From Auricularia sp. M13 (Eukaryota > Basidiomycota > Agaricomycetes > Auriculariales > Auriculariaceae), in the NCBI GenBank assembly GCA_037042915.1, contig CM073193.1, positions 4,836,001 through 4,900,000 of the forward strand: a stretch of 64,000 nucleotides of DNA. The letters run 5' to 3'. Under the pieces are notes generated by a model that was not told the origin of the DNA, ran no database searches, and saw only the letters and a list, made by a program, of their open reading frames with translations. Below, one piece after another: positions 22,778-32,376 of this stretch. Both the position numbers and the translations under genes were made by a program. Each line of letters starts with the position of its first letter. Positions within the stretch are counted from its first letter, which is position 1.

Positions 22778-25700
22778 ATGTCCGGACACGTTCCCTCTGC
22801 GTTGATCGATGCTTTGGAGGCATGCACAGACTCACCGCTCGTCGACGTCGCTCGCTCCATCAACGATTCTGCGCTGGTCGGTTTGAGTTTGTGCCTAGCC
22901 AGTCGGAAGCTGACAGACACCGTTTTTTTTTTTTTTTTCAGACGCTGAGATTCAACAAGCAGGACGCTCGCCGACTCGCACGCTATGTTCAGGATCTTGT
23001 GGTCGCCCTCGACAGCGTACAACAAGAACGGAACACTCCAGAAAACACCGAGACAGTCAATGAGCTTGCTTTTCTGGGCGAACTAAAACGGTGCGCAGCT
23101 CCACTGCACCGTCCATGCGCGTAGAATTGAGCTCAGCGTGCAGCCTCATCGCTGACACACAATTTGGCCTGGAAGCGCTTGCGCGACGCAGCTACATATC
23201 GCAGGTTATGTATCAGCAACGGGACAAAGAGAAACTCATTGGCATGTGGGACAATCTCCACGATGCGTTTGACCTTACGAAAGTACGTTTATCAACATCC
23301 ATAGTCTCCAGTAAGCACTAATTACGCGTGTGCGCAGATCCAGCTAAACCTCAAACTGAGCGAGACGCTCACGGCGACTGAGCAGAGATCTCCCACGGTC
23401 GCCGAGCTGGATTACCAGATCCAGCCAGCTGAGTCGGCATCACCTTCGACTCGCGGCACTCCGTCGGTGCCTCCGCTGCCTCAGTTATTTGGACGAGCAG
23501 CTGAGCTCGAGGCCCTCGTCTCTGCCGTCACAGCTCCGAATCTCGGCCACGTTGCTATTCTGGGAGGTCCCGGCATAGGCAAGACGTCGCTCGCGCTCGC
23601 CGCACTGCACCATCCGCGCGTTTTAAACCACTTTGAGCAGCGCCGCTACTTCGTGGCGTGCGACGCCGCGGAATACAAGGCAGACTGTTTGGGCATCATC
23701 GCCGGCGCATTCGGCTACAGCGGCCAGAATCACGCGGCGCTGCAGCAGGAACTATTTTACTCCCTCGCGAGAGCACCGACATTACTCGTCCTGGACAACT
23801 TCGAGTCTGCATGGGAGGCGGCGGACTCGCGCGCCAACGCTGAGCAGCTGCTACAGTCGGTCGTAGGGCTCGGGACCGTGGCTCTCGTCGTTACTATGCG
23901 GGGAGCAGAGCGGCCGCAGGGTGTCCCTTGGAGCAGGCCGTTCCTTCCGCCGCTGAGCCCTCTACCAGACGACGCTGCGAAGCAGACCTTCATGTCTATA
24001 TCTGATATTCCGGACTCTTGCGAGGCCACCGCGATGCTCGTCCAGATCCTCAGTTACATGGAGAACGTTCCATTGGCGCTCGTTCTCATGGCGAACCAGG
24101 CGCAATATGAAACCCTGGAGACGCTTCTGGGCCGGTGGTACGATATGAAAACTGCGATGCTGACTAGAGGGGACGGGACGCAGCGTCTGAACGCGCTCGA
24201 CGTCTCCATCGCAACGTCCCTTGATTCACCGCGCATGCGACAGCGTCCCGCGGCCGAGCGCTTACTCAGTCTTCTGTCACTCCTCCCCGTTGGTGCCATG
24301 CACACCGACCTCGCCGTATGGGGGCCGACGGATTATCAACCGTCCGTTTCCGTGCTGCTGCAGACCGCCCTCGTCTACCAAACGGCCGACCAGCGTCTCC
24401 GCGTTCTCGCGCCCATCCGAGGGTTCATGCTGGCCAACCATGCTCCTACACAAGTGGAATCGGCGCAGCTTTACAAACATTTCTTCGACCTTCCGCGCAT
24501 GTGCATCGACAGCAATGCTCTCGCGTCTATTTCGACCTCCATGGCGGCGATACTTCCTGAACTCGACAACCTCGAATTTCTTATTATTTATTCTCTTCGA
24601 CAGGTCGCTGATAAAACCAATGCTCTGAAGGCTACGGTAAATCTCGGTGTTCTGTATTCCAATGGCGGAATGCGCTCTCTTCAGAATCTGTTGCCAGTTG
24701 CTATTTCTGTGTCGCGGGCTGGCGGCTTCGATTCGTTTACTGGCGATCTATTGACTCTCTGTGCGACAACCATGGGAAATACTACTATGAGGCTGGGCGA
24801 CCCTCTGCGCCTTCTTACTGAAGCGCGCGCCATGTACGAGCGCGTTGAAGCCGCGCCTTGGCGCATCCTCGAAGCATCCATGATCATGATGCACTACATG
24901 ACACCGTCGGCGGCGATCGCAGAGGCAGCGAGGGTCATCGAGCTCGCCAAGGCACATGGCTACCGCGACACCGAAGCGCGCTGTAAACGGGCATTGGCGG
25001 CCACGTACGAGCGTGTTGGACGCGTGTCTGATGCACTTCGGTGCTACGAGGAGGCTCTTGCGATACTTGGCGAAATACAACCCGGCCCGGACAACATTGT
25101 GGCGGACCTCATGGTCCAGATCGCTGTCATCCATGGCGAAGCGGGGCACGTTAGCCAGGCTATAACCGAATTACGGGAGGCGCAGACTGTGTGCGAGTAT
25201 TTACAGGACGTACGATGCCTGGCGTGGATCCATCTCACGTTCGGACAAACGTTCGTGCACCGGGGCTCATACGCGCTCGCCATAGAGGAGCTGCGGCAGT
25301 CGCTTGATCTATGTCGCAGAAATAATAACAGGATCGACTTCTTCTGTCTATCCGACTTGCTCATTGCGCATCTTGCTCGCAACGACACGACAGCTGCACT
25401 GGACCTTGTGCGAGAAGCAGAGGTTATGGCAGGAACTCACGGCCCCACGGCTTTGCGCGTGCGTTCGTATGTGGCCTGGATGCACGGCGAGCTGGCTTGG
25501 TATCGCGACCACATCGACGAAGCCCGGGCAATGCTCATGATTTCACGCTCAATCTGCAGGGCGGGGAAGGATCCAAGCGATACCGCCGAGTCCCTGACAC
25601 TGCACGAGGCGAAAATATGCATCATGGCTGGCAGGATCGAACAGGGAGACGGTCAACTGGATGAGGCCGCCAGATACTTCATACTCGCAGCAGTCGTGCG

Positions 25701-26004
25701 CGCCCAGTTCAGGATCTGCACCGACACTGTCTGTGCGCTTGCTCGGCTAGCCGAAGTAGTCGACGACGTCTCGTCAGCTAACCTGCTCAATGCAACAATG
25801 GTGGCGCTCCATCGCTTCGGTTACCTCCCTCAGCTCGCAAACGCCCTCCTCCATTCCGCGAGGCTTGCGGAAAGGCTTGACCAGGCACGTCTCGCGCTTC
25901 ATCGAGCTGAGAATGCATTGCGATACTTTGTCGAAATAGAAGACAAACGTGGAGCGGCGCGGGCTCGTGCTGTGATCGCCCGCGTCGAGACCGGTACAAC
26001 GTAG
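22778..26004 (+). CDS. STAND NLR-like protein: helical N-terminal domain, NB-ARC-type NTPase, TPR-type repeats
   Basis: Four exons (22778-22876, 22942-23090, 23144-23282, 23338-26004) give about 1017 residues. The N-terminal 225 residues are helical, of the kind at the head of many Agaricomycete NLRs. The NTPase follows: LFGRAAELEALV, P-loop GGPGIGKTS, Walker B TLLVLDNFE, VVTMRGAERP after it and VPLALVLM further on, then a winged-helix-like region. The C-terminal half is a helical-repeat array of TPR type, for example YERVGRVSDALRCYEEALAI and GSYALAIEELRQSLDLCRR. Fungal NLRs of this plan act as signal-transducing switches in non-self recognition and programmed cell death; the ligand here is unknown. 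The long pyrimidine run at 22922-22939 is the acceptor tract of intron 1. The exon 1 donor is the least certain junction. Confidence 0.88.
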
Positions 26005-26102
26005 GGGGCATTTGAATGCAGATATTTGAACGCAAATATTCCAGACAAGCCTTCATATATCAAGGTTGATCCATACAGTCGCAGGATACTATGAGCAAAA
26101 AG

Positions 26103-26405
26103 AGATTCGCGCACCTACCCGGCGTCGACCCGCGACTAAGGAAGAGGACACCGCGGAGACCGTCGAGGAACGCGCCAAGAGCCGCGGGCACTCGACTCCC
26201 CAGATGGCCGGCGCGTTCGCGACGCGTGTTGGCGGCGGCTTGTGCTCAATCATTTTTTTGCCCGCTATCCTGGTGACGAGTCCGAGGCCAGCCTGCGTAT
26301 TATGGACGCCATTTGCGCGCTTGCCAAGTCAACTTACAATGCGGGCGATGTCGATTGTGCAAGGGATTTAATGACAGTCACCGTCTCCAAGAGGGACGCA
26401 GCTTA
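26103..26405 (+). pseudogene. tRNase Z C-terminal fragment
   Basis: The plus strand matches the last hundred or so codons of the gene at 3251-4497: [38 protein letters not shown], then in another frame the [21 protein letters not shown] part, ending at TAA 26403-26405. It has a frameshift after ATRVG and lacks the N-terminal three quarters of the enzyme including the HTHGDH zinc motif, so it cannot function. Its left edge near 26103 is the inner breakpoint of the outer inverted duplication. It lies only 100 bp past the NLR stop codon, in the same orientation. Confidence 0.9.
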
Positions 26406-26804
26406 ACTTTAAGTATCCTCTCATACGTTGTATCCCATATATCATGGTAGTATAAGATCAATCAGTTCTGATAATAAATTCTGACAATAGTAGTAAGTAT
26501 CTAGCAAGAAAATGATGGTCGTATTAGGTTCTTGGTGTGCTATCCGCGCTTTTCATATCGCTTGCTGCGGAGATCTTGGAAAATGGATGATTCTGCATTG
26601 TTTTCCGAGTATTTGTGCTGGTTTTATGATATTCTCAGGCGTTGAGGGATGCGAATTTGCGATCTCATGGGCCGTCCCGCGCGTAGCGCCGAGAAGCCGG
26701 AGCGTGGTTCACTTGCGCTCGGAAGCAATCGTCTAATCCCGCGACATGTTGGCACCTCTTGCCTACTATCCAGCTCCATCGGAGCACGCGCGAGCCCAAC
26801 GACT

Positions 26805-27701
26805 ATGGCACACGCACTAAGTACAGAAGTCACAGTAGTGGAACTGCCACCTGTAAGGCCGCTGTCAGCTTCTAAGCTGTTTCCACGACTGACATTCGTG
26901 GAGAGCGTTGCAGAGGATCCTCTCGACCTTCGAGCTCTGTGGCCGATTACTGTTGATCTTACCGACGCTGCGACTCGCGTTACTAGGGCTGTTCATGACA
27001 TAGCCCGTGCTCTGGCTGACGACACGGAGGCTGCAACGACGTCGTTACGACAGCAGCTACTGGAGGTCCGCGCACGGCTCATCTATGCGTATTCGGGCAT
27101 CTGTTCCAACATCATTTCGAACACCAGTGTCCTTATCTCATGGAGTGTCTATACTGCCGGCGCGACTCTTCAAAATGATCCTTCGAACGACGACCCCGCG
27201 CATTTTCAAGAAATTGTCGAAGCAGTTATCAGCGGCTGCTCGACAAGCCGAATAGTCATGGGGGAGACTCGGCAGGCATGGGACGCATTCTACGTGTCTC
27301 TGTCTCAGTTTTCTTCCTCCCGCTCTCGTTCTTCGCAGTCTGGCGTTGCGGCGTTCCTGCGTAATTTTGGTACATTCGCAACGCCGTCCACGTCGTTACA
27401 GGCGAATCCCCAGCAATTGCGCACTACTGCAATTGGAGCTGGTACTGGAGAAGATTTTGAGCGGATGATGACCAGCCTGGAGCGCATCGAGGCGTTCTGG
27501 AGGAAAAGAGTCGGGCTCTTTTCTGGCACGGGCCGCACTTTCGGCCGCGAAGAAATGGTTCGCTTCTACCAGTCCTGCCAGCATCTTGGCGACGCCTATC
27601 TCGATTTTACGGACCCGTTTACGCAACACGAGCTCGACCTATCCCATCCGCAGCCGGCCATTATCCGCTCTCCTCGTAGTCGCAGCAAATTTGACAAGTA
27701 A
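26805..27701 (+). CDS. Gene B, copy 2 (unrecognised helical protein)
   Basis: Not recognised. A single open frame of 298 residues from ATG 26805 (MAHALSTEVTVVELPP). An in-frame upstream ATG at 26649 would add 52 residues of low-complexity Arg/Ser sequence that also exists as untranslated-looking sequence in copy 1. Shared with copy 1 are DPLDLRALWPITVDLTDAAT, the run TSLRQQLLEVRARLIYAYS, and SLERIEAFWRKRVGLFSGTG. Its C-terminus stops at FDK, about 60 residues before copy 1. It converges on gene A copy 2, whose stop is 88 bp away; in copy 1 the two genes overlap. Helical throughout, with no signal peptide. Confidence 0.6.
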   Translation: MAHALSTEVTVVELPPVRPLSASKLFPRLTFVESVAEDPLDLRALWPITVDLTDAATRVTRAVHDIARALADDTEAATTSLRQQLLEVRARLIYAYSGICSNIISNTSVLISWSVYTAGATLQNDPSNDDPAHFQEIVEAVISGCSTSRIVMGETRQAWDAFYVSLSQFSSSRSRSSQSGVAAFLRNFGTFATPSTSLQANPQQLRTTAIGAGTGEDFERMMTSLERIEAFWRKRVGLFSGTGRTFGREEMVRFYQSCQHLGDAYLDFTDPFTQHELDLSHPQPAIIRSPRSRSKFDK

Positions 27702-27789
27702 GCTTCGTGCATTCCACGTAAGGACAGGCAATATTGATGGCATATATAGATCAGAAACATCCTGGAGAGACCTGATTGAACCATGACGA

Positions 27790-28969
27790 TCAGACCATGT
27801 TCGAGTCGCCAACTGTAGCATTTCCGTCTTCCACGGAGCTGAGAATGACCTGCATCTGTTTGCGGCGCATCAGGATCCCGTGTAATATGCAAAATGTCAC
27901 TCACTTCTCGTGAATACTGATTGAGGTGCAGTGCAATAGATTGCAATTTGCGCGTCACTTTGGAGATGTGGTGGTCTTCGCTCCATAGTGACAGAGTTTG
28001 AAACTGGTAAGCTAATTTCTGCCACCACTTCAAAAGCAAGGAGAGCGGGTAAGACAACCGGTATGTCTCCACGCGCACGGCCTGTATCTCGGCGCGCGGG
28101 GGGCTTTTCCTGGTTGTCTCCCAGTACCCTAACGATCGAAAGTCAGGCACGGCTATCGATCTTGATAGAGGATTGTAAACGGACATTGAGCAATGCAGGG
28201 TCCCATTCCGCCGCACATCGCCGCGGCGGCGCTGACGATTGCCATTATGAAGGCAAGCATGGGGTGCGTGGTGTTCCAAGCAGCGGAAAGGACTGCAGCC
28301 GCGAATGTCGGGAGCGAGACGCAGATACTACCGATCCGGACAGCCTTTATCCAGTTTGGAACGGTTGTAACGGAGGCTTCGCGGACGTGTGTCGACATCT
28401 CTTGAGAAATCTGCACTTGCTTGAGATGCGGATAACAGAATGGTTGCATTACATACCGCCCCTGCAATGCCATACAGCTGCTTGAAGGCATCGCGAGTTA
28501 TTTGGACACTACAAGCGAGCTTGTCCAGCTGTTCCTGACTGCTACGAGCCTGGGACGGGGTGATATCCTCCCCTGCGACGTCTAGTATGCGAAGAAGTCG
28601 ACCGATCTTGGTCTGAATCTCATCTGCCACAAATAACGACCGCCTGAGCGTCGATCGCGCATCTAGCGAAAATGCGACGGGTCTATTCAGGATAGAACCC
28701 GAGCAATGGTCGACGCATTGCCTATAAGACATAGTGAATAGTTCATAGACTGTAAGACTACGGCATTGCATAACATACGATTTCTCCTCATAGAGCGGGA
28801 TGATTGCAAGACCACGGGATAGACTTTCGGCTACGTGTGCCGGCAGAATTTGAGCTTGCAGATGAGGCAAATCCACAAAGTAAGAGAGAGACCCTTCCCT
28901 CGTCCCAAGAGCTACCGATATATTCTGGGGTCGAGATGTAGCGACGATGAGCTCCCTAGACCGAGACAT
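27790..28969 (-). CDS. Gene A, copy 2 (unrecognised helical protein with hydrophobic hairpin)
   Basis: Not recognised, but well supported as a gene. Four exons (28457-28969, 28185-28410, 27905-28128, 27790-27849) with GT-AG introns in phases 0, 1 and 0 give 340 residues, and copy 1 keeps the same three introns. Order: an N-terminal segment MSRSRELIVATSRPQNIS, a long amphipathic helical region (STLRRSLFVADEIQTKIGRL), the hydrophobic hairpin (SICVSLPTFAAAVLSAAWN to about AAMCGGMGPCIAQ), then a helical tail ending VGDSNMV. The hairpin in an otherwise soluble helical protein suggests membrane insertion or anchoring. No enzyme motif was seen. Its convergent partner, gene B, was duplicated with it. 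Confidence 0.7.
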
Positions 28970-29345
28970 GGATTGAGAGTAGGGGAGGTTCTGTTTACGA
29001 TGAGACCCGGGGATTTAGACAGCTCATCCATTGAGGTACACGCCTAACGCGCGTGTTGAAAGTTGAAGACGCGTGTATCAAGCCTGTACGAAGCATGCAT
29101 CCAGGGCCCGGGCGGTGTTCTCAGCTCTGTGCTCCGATTATTCTGCGAGAGACAGTCAGTCTGTCGCCAAAGGTTGGGGCGGGCCAACGAACGTCTTTTA
29201 ATATAAATATGGGCACGCTGTCTCTCCAGGGTGGTAATATAGGATGGTCTGTGCGCGGGAATTTCGGCGTTGCGGACCGGGATGTTGCGGACTTGACACG
29301 CCATCGGTAAATCCCGCATACGCGTCCCTTCTATCTTTCGTCGCC
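28970..29345. other. Spacer of the duplicated arm
   Basis: Sequence between gene A and the F-box start, partly matching 323-670. It includes the stretch NFGVADRDVADL (about 29260-29300), which in the left arm lies in the possible N-terminal extension of the F-box frame. No separate gene seen. Confidence 0.4.
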
Positions 29346-29874
29346 ATGGCCCATAAGCTAGCCGACGAGACACTAGCTACCATTCTGGCCAACACTTTGT
29401 CGGTCGAAGACGCCGATTTTGAATGTACCACCACCAGCAAGTCGCCGTTCGCGAGCGGCGCCTTGTCATCAAGTTGAACTCTGCAACGTACGGTCTTCCG
29501 GTTCCCTCCCGTTACCTCAGCATGTGGCTCACGTTCATGGGAAGCTGCCACGCCTCGTGGAGAGCATCCTCCAGCTCTCAACACCCCACATATCCAAGAA
29601 TCTGGTGTGTTCTCAGTCTCGCATTCCTTCACGCATACTTACTACAAGGATGTGTAGCCTCGGTCGCAGATACAGCGGGTCGCGTGACCAGAAACTAAAC
29701 ATGCGATTATTGTCCGCATTTTGCGACGCGCTGGGCCGTTCCAAGTTCCCCACGATGCGAATTGTGCACATTCCGAATTCCGGCCCTCGAGGAGAATATG
29801 CTGGAACGTGGTATCCGGATTGTGAACAGCGAGGGTACGGCTTGGAAGCGGCGGCTTGGAAGAAGAAGTCATAA
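29346..29874 (+). pseudogene. F-box-like gene, decayed copy
   Basis: Starts MAHKLADETLATILANTLS and stays open through KSPFASGALSSS, then meets a stop at about 29475, where the left-arm copy continues VLLVCKRW. The conserved F-box core is missing. Past it, another frame (from about 29520) reads HGKLPRLVESILQLSTPHIS and then NMRLLSAFCDALGRSKFPTM, which resembles the leucine-rich C-terminal part of this family and stops at TAA near 29874. It is therefore a truncated and frame-shifted relative of the gene at 1-322. Confidence 0.6.
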
Positions 29875-31026
29875 TCAGGTTGAGCGGAGGGCCTTTCCCC
29901 AGACAATGCATTGTTACTGTCGTTCGCGATGCCTATTGGCAAGGCGAGTCATGTACACGATAACTTCCGTCGCATAAATGGAGTCTTAAGCACGATGTTG
30001 CAATCTTCTGCCGTTAGTCCCCTCGGATTAGCAGAGGCAATGTCGAAGGGACTAGAGACGGTGTGATGCATCCGCCGTCGATCGCGACTTTGTCCTCGGG
30101 CATGGACCAGTCCTTTATATACCCGTCCTCCCACGACTGTTGTATCCTTAGAACATACTCAGCTAGGATCTATTTATAGAAACTAACTGCAGTCTTGCGC
30201 ACTCAAATGTGCCGCATTCTTCACATCCACCCGATGACACCGCCCACACCCTGCTTAAGCAGAGAACATGCTCCGCTCGCGGAGCTCGATGAAGCTGACC
30301 ACTGTCCTTTGCTTTCTGCTCCGGTGGATTGCAGGCAGCGGTCGTGGGGTTGTGGCTTGTCTGATGGATGCCTTCATCTTGTCTTTTTGTATACTGTTAG
30401 TTTATTGGCAATGATACTTTTTTTTTTTGCCATTGGGCTTTTGGTTCATTGAAGGTGTTTGAGGCCCTAAGCATTGAATTTGACAGCAAACAGCCGCAGA
30501 TTGCATCGTCTCAAGTAAATTGGCAACGGTTGGATTTCGTGCTGAGGACGGCTACGATTCTTTGCATCTTTCATCTTGCTCGCGCCTACACCCGCGCTCC
30601 GTAGACTTGACAGAGCTTTGCGTTGACTCCCTCATGTCTGGGGCGTTGTCAGTGCGATGTCTCGTCAGCAGCACTGATCTGCTTAAGCGCGCTGGCAACT
30701 GCGTGGCACGATCTCAAACAGGTCCGCTGTCATGCTCGGCGCATTCCATTCATGGCTTTGCGAACGTCTTGACAGTAACACGCTCTTTATGCATGTCATC
30801 TAGCGCCGCAGCGCTTGCCACGAGTATTGCATGAGCCGCTACCGCCGACTTGTCCACAACCCGAGGAATTGCAGACGACGAACCGACTTGGACATGGATC
30901 CTCCCCGAAAGAGCGTCTCGTGCTCAGGCACCTGTGCCATCGCTCATGTCCTGATTGGCAATTACACACGCTGTGCGTCGCCCAGACATGCTGAATGATG
31001 GGATCCACAACCGCGCAGGATCATTG
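29875..31026. other. No supported gene
   Basis: Open frames up to about 104 codons on both strands without recognisable domains. A run of ten T bases near 30419-30428 has no element around it. The last few hundred bases are the promoter region of the CBM9-like gene. Confidence 0.4.
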
Positions 31027-31034
31027 TATAAAAG
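31027..31034 (+). promoter_or_regulatory. TATA box of the CBM9-like gene
   Basis: TATAAAAG sits 110 bp before the ATG at 31137. A transcription start about 30 bp downstream would leave an untranslated leader of roughly 80 bp, which contains a CT-rich stretch (31099-31112) typical of strongly expressed fungal genes. Confidence 0.65.
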
Positions 31035-31136
31035 CAGCAACTTGTTTGATGCACCCCCCAGGAATTCTTCACTTCCTTCAGGTCCCCACCCAGCCCACGC
31101 TCTCTCCTTCTCATACAAAAGTTTCGATAGTACAGT

Positions 31137-31823
31137 ATGCTCTTCAACGCCCTTCTCGTGGCTGCCGCTGCCGTCGCCCCCGCGCTGGGCAAGAAGCACA
31201 CCAGCGTGCCGTCGCTCAAGGTGCCCGCGTGCCCCGCCAAGGGCACCGTCAAGTACAGCAAGACGGTGCCGGACCTCGCGCCGTTCCCGCCGACGCAGGT
31301 CGACCTCTGCTACGACGACAGCGCGATCAGCTTGACATTCACCGCGTACAACGAGACCAACTTCTTCTTCAACCCGAACTACACGACGAATGGCAACATC
31401 TGGGAGTACGAGGTCATGGAGGCCTTCATCTACAAGGGCACGAACGACCCCACGACCTACCTCGAGGTCGAGGTCGCGCCGAACAACGTCACCTACACCT
31501 CGTTCGTGTACAACCCGAGCAAGGTGCGCGCCGAGGGCGCCGCGTTCGACCACTTCTTCATCGAGGATCCGCTCGGCGACGGCTTCGCGGCCTCCACGAC
31601 CCTGGATAAGGCCAAGAGCACGTGGACGTCGACCCTGCGTGTCCCGCTTGCGCTGTTCAACGTCGACGCCGGTACCGCGCGCGGCACCAAGTGGCGCATG
31701 AACTTCTTCCGCACCGTCGTCGCGCCCGCCACGTTCCCCGACCAGCTCCTCGGCGCCTGGAGCCCGCCAGACAAGGCCAGCTTCCACATCACGCCCCTCT
31801 TCGGCAACGTCCAGTTCGTCTGA
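31137..31823 (+). CDS. Secreted CBM9-like (carbohydrate-binding family 9-like) protein
   Basis: An intronless 228-residue frame with strong codon bias towards C/G-ending codons, suggesting high expression. Residues 1-18 form a signal peptide ending ALG, and a Lys-Lys pair follows. The mature part reads as a DOMON/CBM9-like beta-sandwich: LAPFPPTQVDLCYDDSAISL, FTAYNETNFFFNPNYTTNG, the WEYEVMEAFIY strand, and a closing WRMNFFRTV with LGAWSPPDKASFHITPLFG near the end. Three NxT sites are possible glycosylation positions. Similar extracellular proteins are found in wood- and litter-decaying fungi and are presumed to bind glycans in the wall or substrate; no catalytic residues are expected. Before the LINE inserted, its downstream neighbour would have been the convergent lipoate-ligase gene. 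Confidence 0.82.
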   Translation: MLFNALLVAAAAVAPALGKKHTSVPSLKVPACPAKGTVKYSKTVPDLAPFPPTQVDLCYDDSAISLTFTAYNETNFFFNPNYTTNGNIWEYEVMEAFIYKGTNDPTTYLEVEVAPNNVTYTSFVYNPSKVRAEGAAFDHFFIEDPLGDGFAASTTLDKAKSTWTSTLRVPLALFNVDAGTARGTKWRMNFFRTVVAPATFPDQLLGAWSPPDKASFHITPLFGNVQFV

Positions 31824-32144
31824 GGTTCTAATCTAAGTTAATTATATATGTGCGTGAGCGTCTGCTCTGTTTGCGCTGCCCATGGCTTACGCATGCCTTG
31901 TCGTTAGTGCCCACATGCTTGTATCGTAACGGCTGAGCGATGCACCGCTTAATTGAAATTGCACGGGGCACCTTACTGCTGCTCTGCCGGCGACGCACTC
32001 GTCGACAGCCGTCGACAATCCGATACTGTACTCATCCGCGCATGCTGCGATTATCTATTCGCGATCTGATGCGCATCCATTGGATAATTGATGAGATCTG
32101 CCCCGCGAATCCAGGGCAAGATCCTGGCACAGCGTGCGAAGAAT
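31824..32144. other. Intergenic, CBM9 3' side
   Basis: Contains the 3' untranslated region of the CBM9-like gene and the sequence up to the LINE target site. Nothing else seen. Confidence 0.5.
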
Positions 32145-32156
32145 CCGACATTCGAT

Positions 32157-32158
<2 letters not shown>
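32145..32158. repeat. Target-site duplication of the LINE, left copy
   Basis: CCGACATTCGATTC, directly before the 34-T run, occurs again without mismatch at 43692-43705. It marks the 3' side of the insertion. Confidence 0.88.
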
Positions 32159-32193
<35 letters not shown>

Positions 32194-32376
32194 TGGAGCA
32201 TTGACTCGTGCTGTGGCCACCTAGTGGTCCAGGTACGAGGCTTATCTAACCTAGGTCAGAGCTGTAGTTGTAGCCAGGGGCTACTTGCAATATGAATGTA
32301 TTCGATTGCTCCCCCCGGGGAAATCGCCTTTGGCACGCCCGATGTTGGCAGTGTGGGGCTTGGAGTTGGGCATCTT

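Larger units (their letters stand above)
26103..29480. repeat. Right arm of the 3.5 kb inverted segmental duplication
   Basis: Mirror of 1-3557: tRNase Z end, gene B, gene A and the start of the F-box gene, all in reverse orientation. The homology begins within tRNase Z at 26103 and is clear through the F-box start to about 29460. Confidence 0.85.

Noticed and set aside
22922-22939. Run of 18 T as a retrocopy or LINE tail
   Set aside because: It is followed at once by CAG and a well-supported exon of the NLR gene, so it is an intron acceptor pyrimidine tract; no element lies next to it.
30419-30428. T run as a second poly(A) tail
   Set aside because: Only ten bases, with no LINE sequence to the right and no flanking duplication.
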